This document shows positions 27,972-38,130 of a stretch of 64,000 nt of DNA, one piece after another. The notes under the pieces are model-generated. The model was given only the letters and a program-made list of their open reading frames with translations, was not told where the DNA came from and did no database searches. The stretch lies in assembly GCF_009759685.1 (NCBI RefSeq), contig NZ_CP046654.1, positions 1,736,001 through 1,800,000 of the forward strand. Direction: 5' to 3'. Source of the stretch: Acinetobacter baumannii. GTDB taxonomy: Bacteria > Pseudomonadota > Gammaproteobacteria > Pseudomonadales > Moraxellaceae. The position numbers and the translations under genes are program-made. The number at the start of each line of letters is the position of its first letter. Positions within the stretch are counted from its first letter, which is position 1.

Positions 27972-29531
27972 TTAGCGACGTGATTTGTAAGACACGTCTA
28001 CTTTACGTGGACGATAGATCCAACCTAAAACCAGCAGTAATACTGCAAATCCTAAAATTGGATAATCACCTAGACGGTTATAGAGAGTTTGACCTTGCAT
28101 GGCTGGTAAATCGCCTCTCAAGACAAACTCTTTATCAATCGGTGCTTGTTCGGTGATATGACCATTTTGATCAATAAATGCTGTTACACCTGTGTTAGTT
28201 GCACGAATAAACCAGCGACCATTTTCTTTCGCACGCATCTGCACCATTTGTAAATGTTGCCAAGGCCCAGCAGTACCCGTAAACCAAGCATCATTCGATA
28301 CAGTAACCAAGAAGTCGCTGTCTTCTGCATTACGTCTTGTCAGGTTCGGATAAGCCACTTCATAACAAATTGCAGCAGCAAGTGCATGCCCTTTAATTAA
28401 GAGGGGTTTCTGGTCACTCTCACCACGTGTAAAACCGCTCATGCTGATATCATTTTGCATGGCTGGTAACACCCAAGAGAGTAAACCTGAAAGAGGGATG
28501 TATTCACCAAATGGAACAAGACGTTGCTTTTTATAGAGTCCGCTTGAATCACTGCCAGAAGCCATAATACTGTTGTAATACAGCGGGCTACCAACTTGAT
28601 GTGATTTCGCAACATCCCAATAAGGAATGCCCGTTACCCAAGCAGTATGGTTCTTTTTCGCTTGTGCATCCATTGCATCCAAAAACGGTTCAATGTCGGT
28701 TTGGAAGAGCGGAATTGATGATTCAGGCCATACAATGAGGTCACGGCCCCATTCAGATTGAGTCAAACCAGCATAAATTTCTAATGTTCTAACTTGATAT
28801 TCGGTTAGCCATTTTAAATCTTGTGGAATGTTACCTTGAATGAGCGAAACGCTAAGCGGTTTGGTAGCTTTAGGTTGTACAAACTGAATATATGTTGCTC
28901 CCCATGCACCCAAAACCAATAGGGCAGCAGGGATAACCCAGAAAATACGCTTACGTAGAACTTCAACTAAAGCACATGCTAATACAATGACTACAAAGGA
29001 AATTGCATAAATACCAAATAGCGGCGCATAACCATCGAGTAAACGTTCAGTAAAAGCATAACCTACAAACAACCAAGGGAAACCAGTAAATACCCAAGTT
29101 TTAGCCCATTCGAAAACAATCCAGAGAGGGGCGAAAGTTAGCGGTGTTTCAGGGAAGAAGCGTCGATAAACCCATGTCTGAAATGCTGTAAATAAGCCCA
29201 TTACAAGGGCCATAACAGCAATCATACATACGCTTAGAAAAGCATTGGTATCGCCATATACATGGATCGACGTATAGAGCCAGAAAGCCCCTACAAACCA
29301 TAAACCAAAACCATAACTCCAGCCAATTGCAAATGCTTGTTTGGCTGAGCGGTTATGCAATGTCGCATAGAGTAGGGCAGGAGACAAAATTGCCAGCCAC
29401 CACCAATAATAAGGTGCCAGTGCAAAACTGAACATGGCACCTGAAAATAAAGCAATGAGCAATGGAAAAATTAAAGGAAGCTGTTTTTGTTGTTGCGAAG
29501 AATCTAACAGCTTTTCAAAGTATGCTCTCAT
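27972..29531 (-). CDS. lnt: Apolipoprotein N-acyltransferase
   Basis: Adds the third acyl chain to the N-terminal cysteine of lipoproteins in the inner membrane, 519 residues. About six to eight N-terminal membrane segments precede the periplasmic nitrilase-like domain. The catalytic triad is recognisable: Glu in VWPESS (~270), Lys in KKQRLVPFGEY (~335) and Cys in AICYEVAYP (~387). A last membrane helix closes the protein. It overlaps the upstream corC-like gene by 4 bp, a common corC-lnt operon. Confidence 0.94.
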   Translation of the reverse strand: MRAYFEKLLDSSQQQKQLPLIFPLLIALFSGAMFSFALAPYYWWWLAILSPALLYATLHNRSAKQAFAIGWSYGFGLWFVGAFWLYTSIHVYGDTNAFLSVCMIAVMALVMGLFTAFQTWVYRRFFPETPLTFAPLWIVFEWAKTWVFTGFPWLFVGYAFTERLLDGYAPLFGIYAISFVVIVLACALVEVLRKRIFWVIPAALLVLGAWGATYIQFVQPKATKPLSVSLIQGNIPQDLKWLTEYQVRTLEIYAGLTQSEWGRDLIVWPESSIPLFQTDIEPFLDAMDAQAKKNHTAWVTGIPYWDVAKSHQVGSPLYYNSIMASGSDSSGLYKKQRLVPFGEYIPLSGLLSWVLPAMQNDISMSGFTRGESDQKPLLIKGHALAAAICYEVAYPNLTRRNAEDSDFLVTVSNDAWFTGTAGPWQHLQMVQMRAKENGRWFIRATNTGVTAFIDQNGHITEQAPIDKEFVLRGDLPAMQGQTLYNRLGDYPILGFAVLLLVLGWIYRPRKVDVSYKSRR

Positions 29532-30367
29532 TGACGTACAGCTCGAATCAGATGAATAGTGCGGGCATCTGCTTCAACAATCGTAAATAACCAATTTCCA
29601 AGCTCAACAGTCTGACCTTGTAAATCACTAACTAGACCAATTTCTTGAAGCAATAAACCGCCGACAGTTTCTACTTCATCGTCAGAAAAATCAGCATCTA
29701 AAACAGTGTTGAAGTGTTCAATTGGTGTAAGTGCCTGCACCATCCATGCATTCGCTATTGTATGGTCGTTATCTGGAACAATGTACTGTGCATCTTCATC
29801 CGCAGTATCATGTTCGTCTTCAATTTCACCAACGATCTCTTCAAGAATATCTTCAAGCGTAACCAGTCCCGCTGTTGATCCATATTCATCAATCACAATC
29901 GCGATATGGGTCTGGGTATGTTTGAGCATACGAAGAACTTGATCTGAACGTGCGCTTTCAGGCACAAATAATGGCTGGCGCATAAGCGAGCCAATATCTA
30001 ATTTAGTATTTGGTTCAGTCAAAAATGGTAGTAAATCTTTTGCCAGTAAAATACCAACAACATTATCAGGCTGGTCAGCTGAGAAAACTGGAAAACGTGA
30101 GTGAGCAGACTCAACCAATACGTGAAGAATATCAAGTAACTGATCATCTTCTTGCATACTGATCATTGCTGTTCGTGGCGTCATAACTTCACGAATTTTT
30201 GTAGCAGGAAGGTCAAGAACACCTTCAAGCATGGCAACAGTATCAGGTTCTAAAAAACGACGTGAATTTTGGACTAGTTTTAATAATTCATCTCGGGTTT
30301 CTGGCGCTGTACCTAACCACTTTCGTAAGCCTCGCATTCCCCACGACGGACTCGGTTCCTCTTGCAT
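29528..30367 (-). CDS. corC: CorC/HlyC-type CBS-domain protein
   Basis: A 279-residue cytoplasmic protein with two CBS domains (about residues 60-190; the signature [11 protein letters not shown] opens the first) and a C-terminal CorC/HlyC domain ([16 protein letters not shown]). Homologues lack membrane segments and are linked to magnesium/cobalt efflux or lipoprotein processing. It overlaps lnt by 4 bp (ATGA), so the two are translationally coupled. The symbol follows the common naming; the transport role is not proven. Confidence 0.85.
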   Translation of the reverse strand: MQEEPSPSWGMRGLRKWLGTAPETRDELLKLVQNSRRFLEPDTVAMLEGVLDLPATKIREVMTPRTAMISMQEDDQLLDILHVLVESAHSRFPVFSADQPDNVVGILLAKDLLPFLTEPNTKLDIGSLMRQPLFVPESARSDQVLRMLKHTQTHIAIVIDEYGSTAGLVTLEDILEEIVGEIEDEHDTADEDAQYIVPDNDHTIANAWMVQALTPIEHFNTVLDADFSDDEVETVGGLLLQEIGLVSDLQGQTVELGNWLFTIVEADARTIHLIRAVRQ

Positions 30368-30551
30368 GATCTTTCCTAAAGACTCAATGTATCAAATGAA
30401 TACACTGATCATACCGAAGAAAAAGCCCTTATGCATCTATAAAACAAAGTAAAAGACAAAACACATATTGTTATGTAAACACCAGTTACAGTTCATAAGA
30501 CAGTGATGGGTTTATGCTAAAATGTGAAAATTCTATTTGTTCGAGTTTGTT

Positions 30552-30809
30552 ATGTCAGAACAACCTATTTCACCTACTGTACAACTTAATACGCGTGGTT
30601 TACGTTGTCCGGAACCTGTCATGATGTTGCATCAGGCGATTCGCAAAGCAAAATCAGGAGATGTTGTTGAAGTGTTGGCGACTGACCCTTCGACTTCTTG
30701 GGATATCCCTAAGTTTTGTATGCATTTGGGACATGAACTCCTATTAAAAGAAGAAGTTCTAGATGAGCAGAACCATAAAGAATACCGTTATCTGGTACAG
30801 AAAGGGTAA
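30552..30809 (+). CDS. tusA: Sulfur-carrier protein TusA
   Basis: A small persulfide carrier relaying sulfur from IscS to tRNA 2-thiouridine synthesis and other routes. The ATG at 30552 gives 85 residues. The active-site motif RCPEPVM contains Cys19 of the CPxP signature. The TTG 15 bases upstream is not needed. It ends before a bidirectional terminator and is convergent with the ETF oxidoreductase gene. Confidence 0.92.
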   Translation: MSEQPISPTVQLNTRGLRCPEPVMMLHQAIRKAKSGDVVEVLATDPSTSWDIPKFCMHLGHELLLKEEVLDEQNHKEYRYLVQKG

Positions 30810-30832
30810 GGTTGTTCGATATGTAAATGAAT

Positions 30833-30860
30833 AAAAAGCCCCGAATAATCGGGGCTTTTT
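30833..30860. terminator. Bidirectional terminator between tusA and ETF-QO gene
   Basis: AAAAAGCCCCGA (30833-30844), ATAA loop and TCGGGGCTTTTT (30849-30860) form a symmetric terminator for the two convergent genes. Confidence 0.9.
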
Positions 30861-30904
30861 GTTATATCTTAGGATATGAGCCGCAGCTAAAGCGGCGCAA
30901 GGAA

Positions 30905-32617
30905 TTACATGTTAGGGTAATTCGGACCACCGCCGCCCTCAGGTGTTACCCAAGTAATATTTTGAGATGGGTCTTTAATATCACAGGTCTTACAGTGAAC
31001 ACAGTTCGCTGCGTTAATCTGGAAGCGTTTAGAGCCGTCATCATTTTCCATGATTTCGTAAACACCAGCAGGGCAGTAGCGCTGTGCAGGCTCATCCCAT
31101 TTCGGTAAGTTTACGTTCACTGGAATTGAAGGATCAGTAAGCTTCAAGTGAGCTGGCTGGTTTTCTTCGTGTACAGTGTTTGAGATAAACACAGAAGATA
31201 AACGGTCAAATGTCAGTTTGCCATCTGGTTTTGGATAAGTTGGCTTGAAGCTCGTTGCATCAACAGTTTTCAATACAGCGAAGTCTTGTTTCAAGTCATG
31301 TAAAGTGAATGGTACTTTAAAGACGTTTTGGTCAATAAAGTTAAATGCACCACCAATCCATTGACCAAATTTATGCATTGCAGGGCCAAAGTTACGAGCG
31401 TTATAAAGCTCTTCTTTTAACCAGCTGTTGTTAAATTTGTCTGTGTAAGAAGTTAATTCTTTAACGAATAAATCTTCGCCTTCGGTTACACGGGCAACCG
31501 CAAGATCACCACCTTTTTCAACTCCGGCAGCAATTGCTTCAAATACCGCTTCACCACATAACATGCCTGATTTCATGGCAGTGTGTGAACCTTTGATTTT
31601 CGCAAAGTTTAAGAAACCTGCATCATCACCAATTAAGCAACCACCTGGGAAAGTCAATTTAGGTAAAGAGTTGAAACCGCCTTTCACTACAGCACGTGCG
31701 CCGTAAGAAATACGTTTACCACCTTCTAAATACTGTTTGATGAGTGGGTGAGTTTTCCAGCGCTGCATTTCCATGAATGGGTACATGTGTGGATTTTCAT
31801 AAGACAAGTCCACAATCATACCCAAAGTCACTTGATTGTTTTCAGCGTGGTATAACCACCAACCACCAGAAGAACCAGTTTCAGACAATGGCCAACCAGC
31901 ACCGTGCATCACTAGACCCGGTTTATGTTTTGCTGGGTCAATTTCCCAAAGTTCTTTAATCCCGATCCCGTAATGTTGTGGATCTGCATCTTTATCAAGA
32001 TTATATTTTGCAATTAGGCGTTTACCTAAGTGGCCACGGCAGCCTTCAGCAAAGAGAGTGTATTTGGCGTGAAGTTCATAACCCGGAGTAAAGTTATGTG
32101 TAGGCTCGCCATCTTTACCAATACCCATGTCACCAGTTTGAATACCTTTTACAGTACCATCTTCATGGTAAAGCACTTCAGATGCAGCAAAGCCAGGGAA
32201 GATAGAAACTTCTAATTCTTCAGCTTTTTGACCTAACCAGCGAACAACGTTACCTAGCGAGATAACATAGTTACCATCATTGTGCATGGTTTTAGGAACC
32301 ATCCAGTGAGGTGCTTCTTTAGAGGTAGTTTCTGAAAGCAAGAAGAATGTTTTGTCTTCAGTTACAGGTACGTTAAGAGGCGCGCCTTCTTCTTTCCAGT
32401 TCGGGAAAAGTTCATTAATAGCACGCGGTTCAAGTACAGCACCAGATAAGATATGCGCACCTACTTCAGAGCCTTTTTCAACTACACAAACTGAAAGATC
32501 GGGTAAGTTATTTTCAATCGCTAATTGACGGATCTTAATCGCAGCAGATAGACCTGCAGGTCCTGCACCTACGATGACAACGTCAAACTCCATCGATTCA
32601 CGTTCGATGTGTTCCAT
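30905..32617 (-). CDS. Electron-transfer flavoprotein:ubiquinone oxidoreductase
   Basis: Passes electrons from ETF to the quinone pool at the inner membrane, supporting fatty-acid and amino-acid oxidation. The start at 32617 (MEHIERESMEFDVVIVG) has GAGGAG 7 bases upstream and is preferred to one 48 codons earlier. It gives 570 residues. The FAD-binding Rossmann motif VIVGAGPAGLSAAIKI is near the N-terminus. The C-terminal 4Fe-4S cluster cysteines are in RYCPAGVYE and CVHCKTCDIKDPSQNI. It is a single gene, convergent with tusA and divergent from the DUF1285 gene. Confidence 0.95.
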   Translation of the reverse strand: MEHIERESMEFDVVIVGAGPAGLSAAIKIRQLAIENNLPDLSVCVVEKGSEVGAHILSGAVLEPRAINELFPNWKEEGAPLNVPVTEDKTFFLLSETTSKEAPHWMVPKTMHNDGNYVISLGNVVRWLGQKAEELEVSIFPGFAASEVLYHEDGTVKGIQTGDMGIGKDGEPTHNFTPGYELHAKYTLFAEGCRGHLGKRLIAKYNLDKDADPQHYGIGIKELWEIDPAKHKPGLVMHGAGWPLSETGSSGGWWLYHAENNQVTLGMIVDLSYENPHMYPFMEMQRWKTHPLIKQYLEGGKRISYGARAVVKGGFNSLPKLTFPGGCLIGDDAGFLNFAKIKGSHTAMKSGMLCGEAVFEAIAAGVEKGGDLAVARVTEGEDLFVKELTSYTDKFNNSWLKEELYNARNFGPAMHKFGQWIGGAFNFIDQNVFKVPFTLHDLKQDFAVLKTVDATSFKPTYPKPDGKLTFDRLSSVFISNTVHEENQPAHLKLTDPSIPVNVNLPKWDEPAQRYCPAGVYEIMENDDGSKRFQINAANCVHCKTCDIKDPSQNITWVTPEGGGGPNYPNM

Positions 32618-32803
32618 GTAGGACTCCTCAATACTTAAAGGTGGCAACCGTAATGTCAGATCATCCGGTGCTGCCGTGAGTGTTTTAATCCATAGGCGCA
32701 AATATGCTATTGTGCCTTTTATCGTTTGGGCTAGTATAGTTTTAAACCATGATCTAGCCAATTGGCTGAGTCGTCATATTTTTTCGTCAGCAAGGCATAA
32801 ACT

Positions 32804-33415
32804 ATGGTAAATCAAAATAATTCCCCATCGGATATGGGAAAAATACCGTTATCTGATGATAAAAACTTAATGAACATTGCACAATACTTAAAAGGTGTAC
32901 AGCAAAGTCACAAAAGGTCAATCCCACCTTTAGAGCAATGGCATCCAAAGCATTGCGGTAAAATGGATTTAACGGTGAAAGCCAATGGAGAATGGTGGCA
33001 CGAAGGTCAATTAATCAAGCGCCAAGCCCTATTGGATTTGTTTACCAAAGTCCTATGGAAAGAAGAGGGTAAATTCTACCTGAAAACCCCTGTAGAACAA
33101 ATTGAAATCGAAGTTGAAGATGAACCTTTATTAGTCAATCAGGTAGATCAGATTGAAATTTCAGGTGATGATTTTCTACAACTGACGACGACCAATCAGG
33201 ATGTGATTTTAGTTGATGCAGAACACCCGATTTTTATGCGGGAATATGCAGGGGAGTTGCGTCCTTATGTCCATGTTCGATTTGGTATTAATGCGCTTAT
33301 TCAACGTCAGGCTTTCTATCATCTCGTGAACTATGGAACACTGGTCGAAAATGATAAAGGCGAAACCATTTTGCAGTTAAAAAGTGGTAATTTGCACTTG
33401 CAATTAGGCACTTGA
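32804..33415 (+). CDS. DUF1285 family protein
   Basis: A 203-residue cytoplasmic protein of unknown function. The block IPPLEQWHPKHCGKMDLTVKANGEWWHEGQLIKR and the later GKFYLKTPVEQIEI are typical of DUF1285, a conserved proteobacterial family with no assigned activity. It lies 48 bp before murI on the same strand, and they are possibly co-transcribed. Confidence 0.8.
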   Translation: MVNQNNSPSDMGKIPLSDDKNLMNIAQYLKGVQQSHKRSIPPLEQWHPKHCGKMDLTVKANGEWWHEGQLIKRQALLDLFTKVLWKEEGKFYLKTPVEQIEIEVEDEPLLVNQVDQIEISGDDFLQLTTTNQDVILVDAEHPIFMREYAGELRPYVHVRFGINALIQRQAFYHLVNYGTLVENDKGETILQLKSGNLHLQLGT

Positions 33416-33463
33416 GGTTTAAGCTTTATAGAGTGAAATTTTCCGACACTCTCTAGTACTGCC

Positions 33464-34330
33464 ATGACAGCCATACAGCCTTTATTTACTGAATTAGAAC
33501 CTATGCCTAAAGCATTAGCAGATGCCCCAATTGGTATTTTTGATTCAGGTATTGGAGGTATGTCGGTTGCAGCAGAAATTGCCAAATATTTGCCAAACGA
33601 ACGTATTGTATATTATGCAGATACAGCCTATGTTCCGTATGGTCCTCGCTCTGATGAAGAAATCAGGGAACTGACCGCTCGTGCCGTCGACTGGTTATAT
33701 CGTCAGGGCTGTAAAATTGCGGTCGTAGCTTGTAATACTGCTTCCGCATTTAGCCTTGATCATTTACGAGAACATTATGGCGAACATTTCCCGATTGTTG
33801 GCTTGGTACCGGCACTAAAACCTGCCGTATTACAAACTCGTTCTAAAGTAGTTGCAGTACTGGCAACACCAGCTACTTTTCGTGGACAACTCATTAAAGA
33901 TGTTGTCGAAAAGTTTGCTGTTCCGGCGGGTGTTAAAGTGATGACTCTAACGAGTTTAGAGCTTGTCCCATGTGTAGAAGCAGGGCAGCAAATGAGCCCT
34001 GTTTGTTTAAATGCATTAAGAGAAGTTTTACAACCTGCAGTTGAGCAAGGCGCGGACTATTTGGTACTTGGTTGTACGCACTATCCGTTTTTAAATGAAG
34101 CTATTCATCATCTTTTTGATAACCAATTCACACTGGTTGATTCGGGTTTGGCAGTTGCCCGACAAACAGCCCGTATTTTAATAAAAAATGAGTTATTATG
34201 TGACCAAACGCGTCAGAATGTTGCACGTATTGAATGTTATGTAAGTGGTAATAATGCAGATGCATTACAACCTGTTTTACAAAATATGATTCCACAAGAA
34301 TTGACATGGACGCTGCACAATCTGAGTTGA
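33464..34330 (+). CDS. murI: Glutamate racemase
   Basis: Makes D-glutamate for peptidoglycan by cofactor-independent racemisation, 288 residues. Motifs are intact: PIGIFDSGIGGMSV near the N-terminus, the first catalytic Cys in VACNTAS (~89) and the second in LGCTHYPF (~204). The ATG at 33464 gives a 20-residue extension before the conserved core; the ATG at 33503 (MPKALADAP) is an alternative start. Confidence 0.95.
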   Translation: MTAIQPLFTELEPMPKALADAPIGIFDSGIGGMSVAAEIAKYLPNERIVYYADTAYVPYGPRSDEEIRELTARAVDWLYRQGCKIAVVACNTASAFSLDHLREHYGEHFPIVGLVPALKPAVLQTRSKVVAVLATPATFRGQLIKDVVEKFAVPAGVKVMTLTSLELVPCVEAGQQMSPVCLNALREVLQPAVEQGADYLVLGCTHYPFLNEAIHHLFDNQFTLVDSGLAVARQTARILIKNELLCDQTRQNVARIECYVSGNNADALQPVLQNMIPQELTWTLHNLS

Positions 34331-34394
34331 GCTCTACTGTAAGCATTCAGAAGAAAGCGTTTTTTTATATTTATTTTTCTTATTTGGGGCGGTT

Positions 34395-34431
34395 CATAAT
34401 CTTGGCTGATTCAGGCCATATCAAGATTATG
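34395..34431. promoter_or_regulatory. Inverted repeat before the DUF4062 gene
   Basis: CATAATCTTG (34395-34404) and CAAGATTATG (34422-34431) are perfect 10-bp arms with an inner GGC/GCC pair. The repeat ends 19 bases before the ATG at 34451. It could be an operator or a translation-control hairpin, or end the murI transcript; no T run follows. Confidence 0.5.
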
Positions 34432-34450
34432 GGACGATAAGGGTATTGCT

Positions 34451-35455
34451 ATGCTCGATACACGCTATCAGATTTTTATTTCAACCTCAGGTCGCGAGAT
34501 GCAACCTGAATTTATGGTTCTTTCCCAAACTTTAGTCAATATGGGATTTTTTGCTTGGGGGTTAGAATATAGAAATCCTCTAACAACGACGCTTGCCCGT
34601 CGGCAAATTGATGAGTCGGATTATGTTGTTTTGCTGCTGGGTAGTCAGTATGGGGAGCAATCAATTTCAGGGGCGAGTTATTTTTCTTTAGAGTACGAAT
34701 ATGCCTTAAGTCGCGCGAAGCCCATTGTCGTCTTTATGCATGAACAACCTGAAAGTCGTGATAAGCATTTACAAGAGACTCATCCGCAGCTTAAAGAGAA
34801 ATTTCTGGCATTTCGAAAAAAGTTATTACATGAAGCGAATCATATTTTTTATTTTAAAAGCCCACGTGATTTAGAACTTGCTGTTCGTTTAAATATGCCT
34901 TTAATGGTTGAACAATATATGGGACAAGGTTGGGTGCCTGCACGCCAAGCGCATCATTTGGAAGATGAAATTAATCGATTAAAAAGTAAAGTTTTACAAC
35001 TAGAACAACAGCTAGCAGAATCATCAATTCAAGCAAATGAAGTGGCACCGCAAGATGTTTTTGCTTTTGAATATCAAATTCAGGCTTTTCAAGATGGCAA
35101 CTTTAAAGAGCTTAAGCGCCAGAGACAAATGACTTGGTCTCAACTGTTAAGTATTTTGGCTAAACATTTTGAGACAGCCATGCCAGAAGAGAACTTTGGG
35201 ACTTGCCTCAATGAGTATTTAAATCAGGACGGGTTAGAAGACGCTCGCCAAGAGTTGCCTAGAGCCCATGCAGTGGCAGGTGCACAAATTAATCATAAAG
35301 CCCTGTTTCGTATTAAAAAGCAAATGCAATCACAAGGATGGATTGTTCCAACCAAGATTGATCAACAACATAGTTTATGGAAAGTAACGACCAAAGCCCA
35401 AAAGCTCTTGCTCAGTTATAAATGGAATCATCGGAGTACTCGATTAAAAGCTTAG
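34451..35455 (+). CDS. DUF4062-domain protein (TIR-like N-terminus)
   Basis: A 334-residue protein. The N-terminal ~100 residues (YQIFISTSGREMQPEFMVL, then RQIDESDYVVLLLGSQYGE and SLEYEYAL) match DUF4062, a TIR/deoxyribosyltransferase-like fold found in signalling and immunity-type proteins. A coiled-coil segment (EDEINRLKSKVLQLEQQLAE, ~175-194) links it to a C-terminal region (~210-334) that looks like a winged-helix DNA/RNA-binding domain (MTWSQLLSILAKHF; HKALFRIKKQMQSQGWIV). No effector partner is encoded beside it. Function is unknown; a sensor role is inference. The conserved-acid arrangement needed for NAD cleavage cannot be confirmed by eye. Confidence 0.7.
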   Translation: MLDTRYQIFISTSGREMQPEFMVLSQTLVNMGFFAWGLEYRNPLTTTLARRQIDESDYVVLLLGSQYGEQSISGASYFSLEYEYALSRAKPIVVFMHEQPESRDKHLQETHPQLKEKFLAFRKKLLHEANHIFYFKSPRDLELAVRLNMPLMVEQYMGQGWVPARQAHHLEDEINRLKSKVLQLEQQLAESSIQANEVAPQDVFAFEYQIQAFQDGNFKELKRQRQMTWSQLLSILAKHFETAMPEENFGTCLNEYLNQDGLEDARQELPRAHAVAGAQINHKALFRIKKQMQSQGWIVPTKIDQQHSLWKVTTKAQKLLLSYKWNHRSTRLKA

Positions 35456-35528
35456 AGCGATTCAATTTAGATATGACCATGAAAGCTGTTACATTAGTGT
35501 CATAAGATGAATTGAAAGGCATTTACAC

Positions 35529-36545
35529 ATGTCGTTTGAACAAAAACCGAAAGTTACTGTCATTTTAGCGAATTTAGGTACACCGGATGAGGCAACTGTC
35601 CCAGCGGTGCGCCGTTTTTTAAAACAGTTTTTATCTGATCCACGTGTAATTGAAATTCCAAAATTCATTTGGTGGATTATTTTAAATCTGTTTGTTTTGC
35701 CTTTTCGCCCAAAAAGAGTAGCGCATGCCTATGCTTCGGTATGGTCTACCGATTCACCAATGCGTGAAATTGTATTTGAGCAAACTCAACGTGTGCAGGC
35801 TTATTTAGAGCGTGAAAATAAACAGTTTGATTTAACTGTGTTGCCCGCTATGACTTATGGTAATCCGGGTATTGATGCAGTTTTAGAAAAATTGTCGGCT
35901 CATCCACAAGAGCATGTCATTTTACTGCCTTTATTTCCTCAATATTCTGCGACATCGACTGCCCCATTATATGATGCTTTTGCTAAGTGGATTCCTACTC
36001 AGCGAAATTTGCCGGGTCTGACCATTATTAAAGATTATTATCAACATCCAATGTTTATTCAGGCGTTGGCAGAAAGTGTTCTAGCTTACCAAGAGCAACA
36101 TGGAAAACCTGAAAAACTGTTGATGTCATTTCACGGTATTCCACAGCCTTATGCAGACAAAGGCGACCCTTATGCAGACCGTTGCCGTATTACAGCAAAG
36201 TTAGTCGCTGAAGCTTTGCATTTAAAAGATGATGAATGGGCAATTAGTTTCCAATCACGTTTTGGCAAACAAGAATGGGTGAAACCTTATACTGATCAAC
36301 TTTTACAAGATTGGGCGAAGCAGGGCGTTAAGTCTGTTCAGGTCTTAAGCCCAGCTTTTTCTGCTGACTGTTTAGAAACGCTTGAAGAGCTCGCTATTCA
36401 AAATGCTGAGTTATTTCAGCAAGCTGGTGGTGGTAGCTATGCTTACATCCCTGCTTTAAACAGTGATCAAGCGCATATTGATTTGCTTGCAGGTTTAGTT
36501 CAGGCTAATCTTGATGCCCTTACCCATACCTTAGCCCACCGTTAA
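35529..36545 (+). CDS. hemH: Ferrochelatase
   Basis: Inserts Fe2+ into protoporphyrin IX, the last step of heme synthesis, 338 residues. Key parts are [12 protein letters not shown] at the N-terminus, the catalytic His in [20 protein letters not shown] and the [14 protein letters not shown] segment that carries the conserved Glu. No C-terminal 2Fe-2S cysteines are present, as in most gammaproteobacteria. It is followed after 23 bp by an MBL hydrolase on the same strand. Confidence 0.95.
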   Translation: MSFEQKPKVTVILANLGTPDEATVPAVRRFLKQFLSDPRVIEIPKFIWWIILNLFVLPFRPKRVAHAYASVWSTDSPMREIVFEQTQRVQAYLERENKQFDLTVLPAMTYGNPGIDAVLEKLSAHPQEHVILLPLFPQYSATSTAPLYDAFAKWIPTQRNLPGLTIIKDYYQHPMFIQALAESVLAYQEQHGKPEKLLMSFHGIPQPYADKGDPYADRCRITAKLVAEALHLKDDEWAISFQSRFGKQEWVKPYTDQLLQDWAKQGVKSVQVLSPAFSADCLETLEELAIQNAELFQQAGGGSYAYIPALNSDQAHIDLLAGLVQANLDALTHTLAHR

Positions 36546-36568
36546 TTGCGTTTTAGCCAGAGGTTTTT

Positions 36569-37213
36569 ATGCTGCAAGTCAAAATTGTTCCAGTTACTGC
36601 TTTTGCTCAAAATTGTTCTTTAGTTTGGGACAGTGAAACAAAAGAAGCAGTTTTGATTGATGCAGGCGGCGATGCTGCTGTTTTGAAAAAAGAAGTAGAA
36701 GCCTTAGGTTTAAAAGTAAAAGCGTTATGGCTTACTCATGGGCATTTAGATCACGCTGGGGCTGTAGGTGAACTCGCAAAAGAGTGGAGTGTTCCTGTTG
36801 TTGGTCCGCATAAAGAAGATCAGTTCTGGCTAGATATGATTCAGGAAGTTTCGGCACGTTATGGTTTTCCAATCCCACAGCCTGTAAAAGTCGATCAATG
36901 GCTTGAAGGCGGTGAAGTGCTAAAACTGGGTGAAGATGAGTTTGAGGTACGTTTTGCACCAGGACATACACCAGGTCACGTCATGTTCTATAACAAGAAT
37001 CATGGTTTACTCTGGACTGGCGATGTCCTGTTTAAAGGCTCAATTGGAAGAACAGATTTTCCACGTGGTAATCATGAGCAACTGATTGAATCAATTCAGC
37101 GTGAGTGTTTTAGCTTACCAGATGAAACCCAGTTTATTTCTGGACATGGGCCAATGAGTACCATTGGCTATGAAAAACAATTTAACCCGTTTGTCGCAGG
37201 TAAGGCGGGTTAA
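36569..37213 (+). CDS. Metallo-beta-lactamase-fold hydrolase (glyoxalase II-like, YcbL type)
   Basis: A 214-residue cytoplasmic hydrolase. The metal-binding motif THGHLDHAG is intact, followed by the later His in APGHTPGHV, the Asp in [15 protein letters not shown] and the C-terminal GHGP. This layout matches the short YcbL-type glyoxalase II subgroup that hydrolyses glutathione thioesters, but the exact substrate is unknown. It probably shares a transcript with hemH. It overlaps the convergent yacG by 4 bp. Confidence 0.88.
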   Translation: MLQVKIVPVTAFAQNCSLVWDSETKEAVLIDAGGDAAVLKKEVEALGLKVKALWLTHGHLDHAGAVGELAKEWSVPVVGPHKEDQFWLDMIQEVSARYGFPIPQPVKVDQWLEGGEVLKLGEDEFEVRFAPGHTPGHVMFYNKNHGLLWTGDVLFKGSIGRTDFPRGNHEQLIESIQRECFSLPDETQFISGHGPMSTIGYEKQFNPFVAGKAG

Positions 37214-37404
37214 TCCTCATAATCATCTTCATGCTGACTACCCTTGTCTTGCTGAGGAGCATCTTGGGTAGGCAGTCTATATTCATCGTTTGCCCAAGCG
37301 CCTAAATCAATAAGTTTGCAACGTTCAGAACAAAACGGGCGAAATTCATTACCTTCCCAAACACTTGGTTCACCACAGCGTGGGCAGGGAAATGTACGTG
37401 GCAT
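37210..37404 (-). CDS. yacG: DNA gyrase inhibitor YacG
   Basis: A 64-residue zinc protein that binds GyrB and inhibits gyrase. The four zinc ligands are Cys7, Cys10, Cys25 and Cys29 (FPCPRCG ... FCSERCK). The tail is acidic and disordered. It is convergent with the MBL hydrolase and divergent from the methyltransferase gene. Confidence 0.9.
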   Translation of the reverse strand: MPRTFPCPRCGEPSVWEGNEFRPFCSERCKLIDLGAWANDEYRLPTQDAPQQDKGSQHEDDYED

Positions 37405-37497
37405 AAAGCAGTAACCTCAAAGTGAAGAGAAATAGATTAGGCAAAAGTCAGGTGACTTGTTAGACTTGTGCCGATTTTTATTTAGTTTGATGTGATT

Positions 37498-38130
37498 ATG
37501 CAGATTCGTCAATTTCAAGCACAACGTATGCAAGCGCCTCGCGATTTTACCCCAATTGAAAATACTCCGATTTGTGTAGAAATTGGAGCAGGCAAAGGTA
37601 AACATGCTTTGCTATTTAGTGGGCAAAATCCTCAGCACACGTTATATGCAATTGAACGAACTAGAGAAAAATTCTTGGCCATGCAAAAGCAGCATGGTTT
37701 GGAGCCAAGAGATAATTTAATCCCTGTGCATGCAGATGCTTTACCTTGGGTTGTACATGCTCTATATCCTGCTCAAGTAGAACATTTCTTTATCCTCTAT
37801 CCGAACCCAGAACCTCATAATCCGGCACAACGCTGGTTGAACATGCCATTTTTTGAGTTCCTGTTATCACGCCTGAAAACAGGTGGAACGATTACATTGG
37901 CAAGTAATATTCCTGAATATATTGAAGAAGCTGAACAACAGTTATTAAACGTGTGGAAGCTGCCTTACCAAAAAGAAAAAATTGCGCAAACTTCTGCACG
38001 TACTCATTTTGAAATTAAATATTTAGAGCGTGGCGAGCTTTGCCAGCAGCTTATTATGACCAAGCCTGAAGGTTATAACACTCGTTTTGATGAGTTTGCA
38101 CCGCTACAAGGGCAAATACATGTCGAATAA
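37498..38130 (+). CDS. TrmB-like SAM-dependent methyltransferase, divergent
   Basis: A 210-residue Rossmann methyltransferase (ATG at 37498; a GTG two codons earlier is less likely). The SAM-binding motif ICVEIGAGKGKHALLF and the block HTLYAIERTREKFL match the tRNA m7G46 methyltransferase (TrmB) family. The family's active-site motif PDPWPKKRHH is replaced by YPNPEPHNPAQRW, which argues for altered substrate or activity. It overlaps the following flavoprotein gene by 11 bp, so the two are translationally coupled. Confidence 0.75.
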   Translation: MQIRQFQAQRMQAPRDFTPIENTPICVEIGAGKGKHALLFSGQNPQHTLYAIERTREKFLAMQKQHGLEPRDNLIPVHADALPWVVHALYPAQVEHFFILYPNPEPHNPAQRWLNMPFFEFLLSRLKTGGTITLASNIPEYIEEAEQQLLNVWKLPYQKEKIAQTSARTHFEIKYLERGELCQQLIMTKPEGYNTRFDEFAPLQGQIHVE

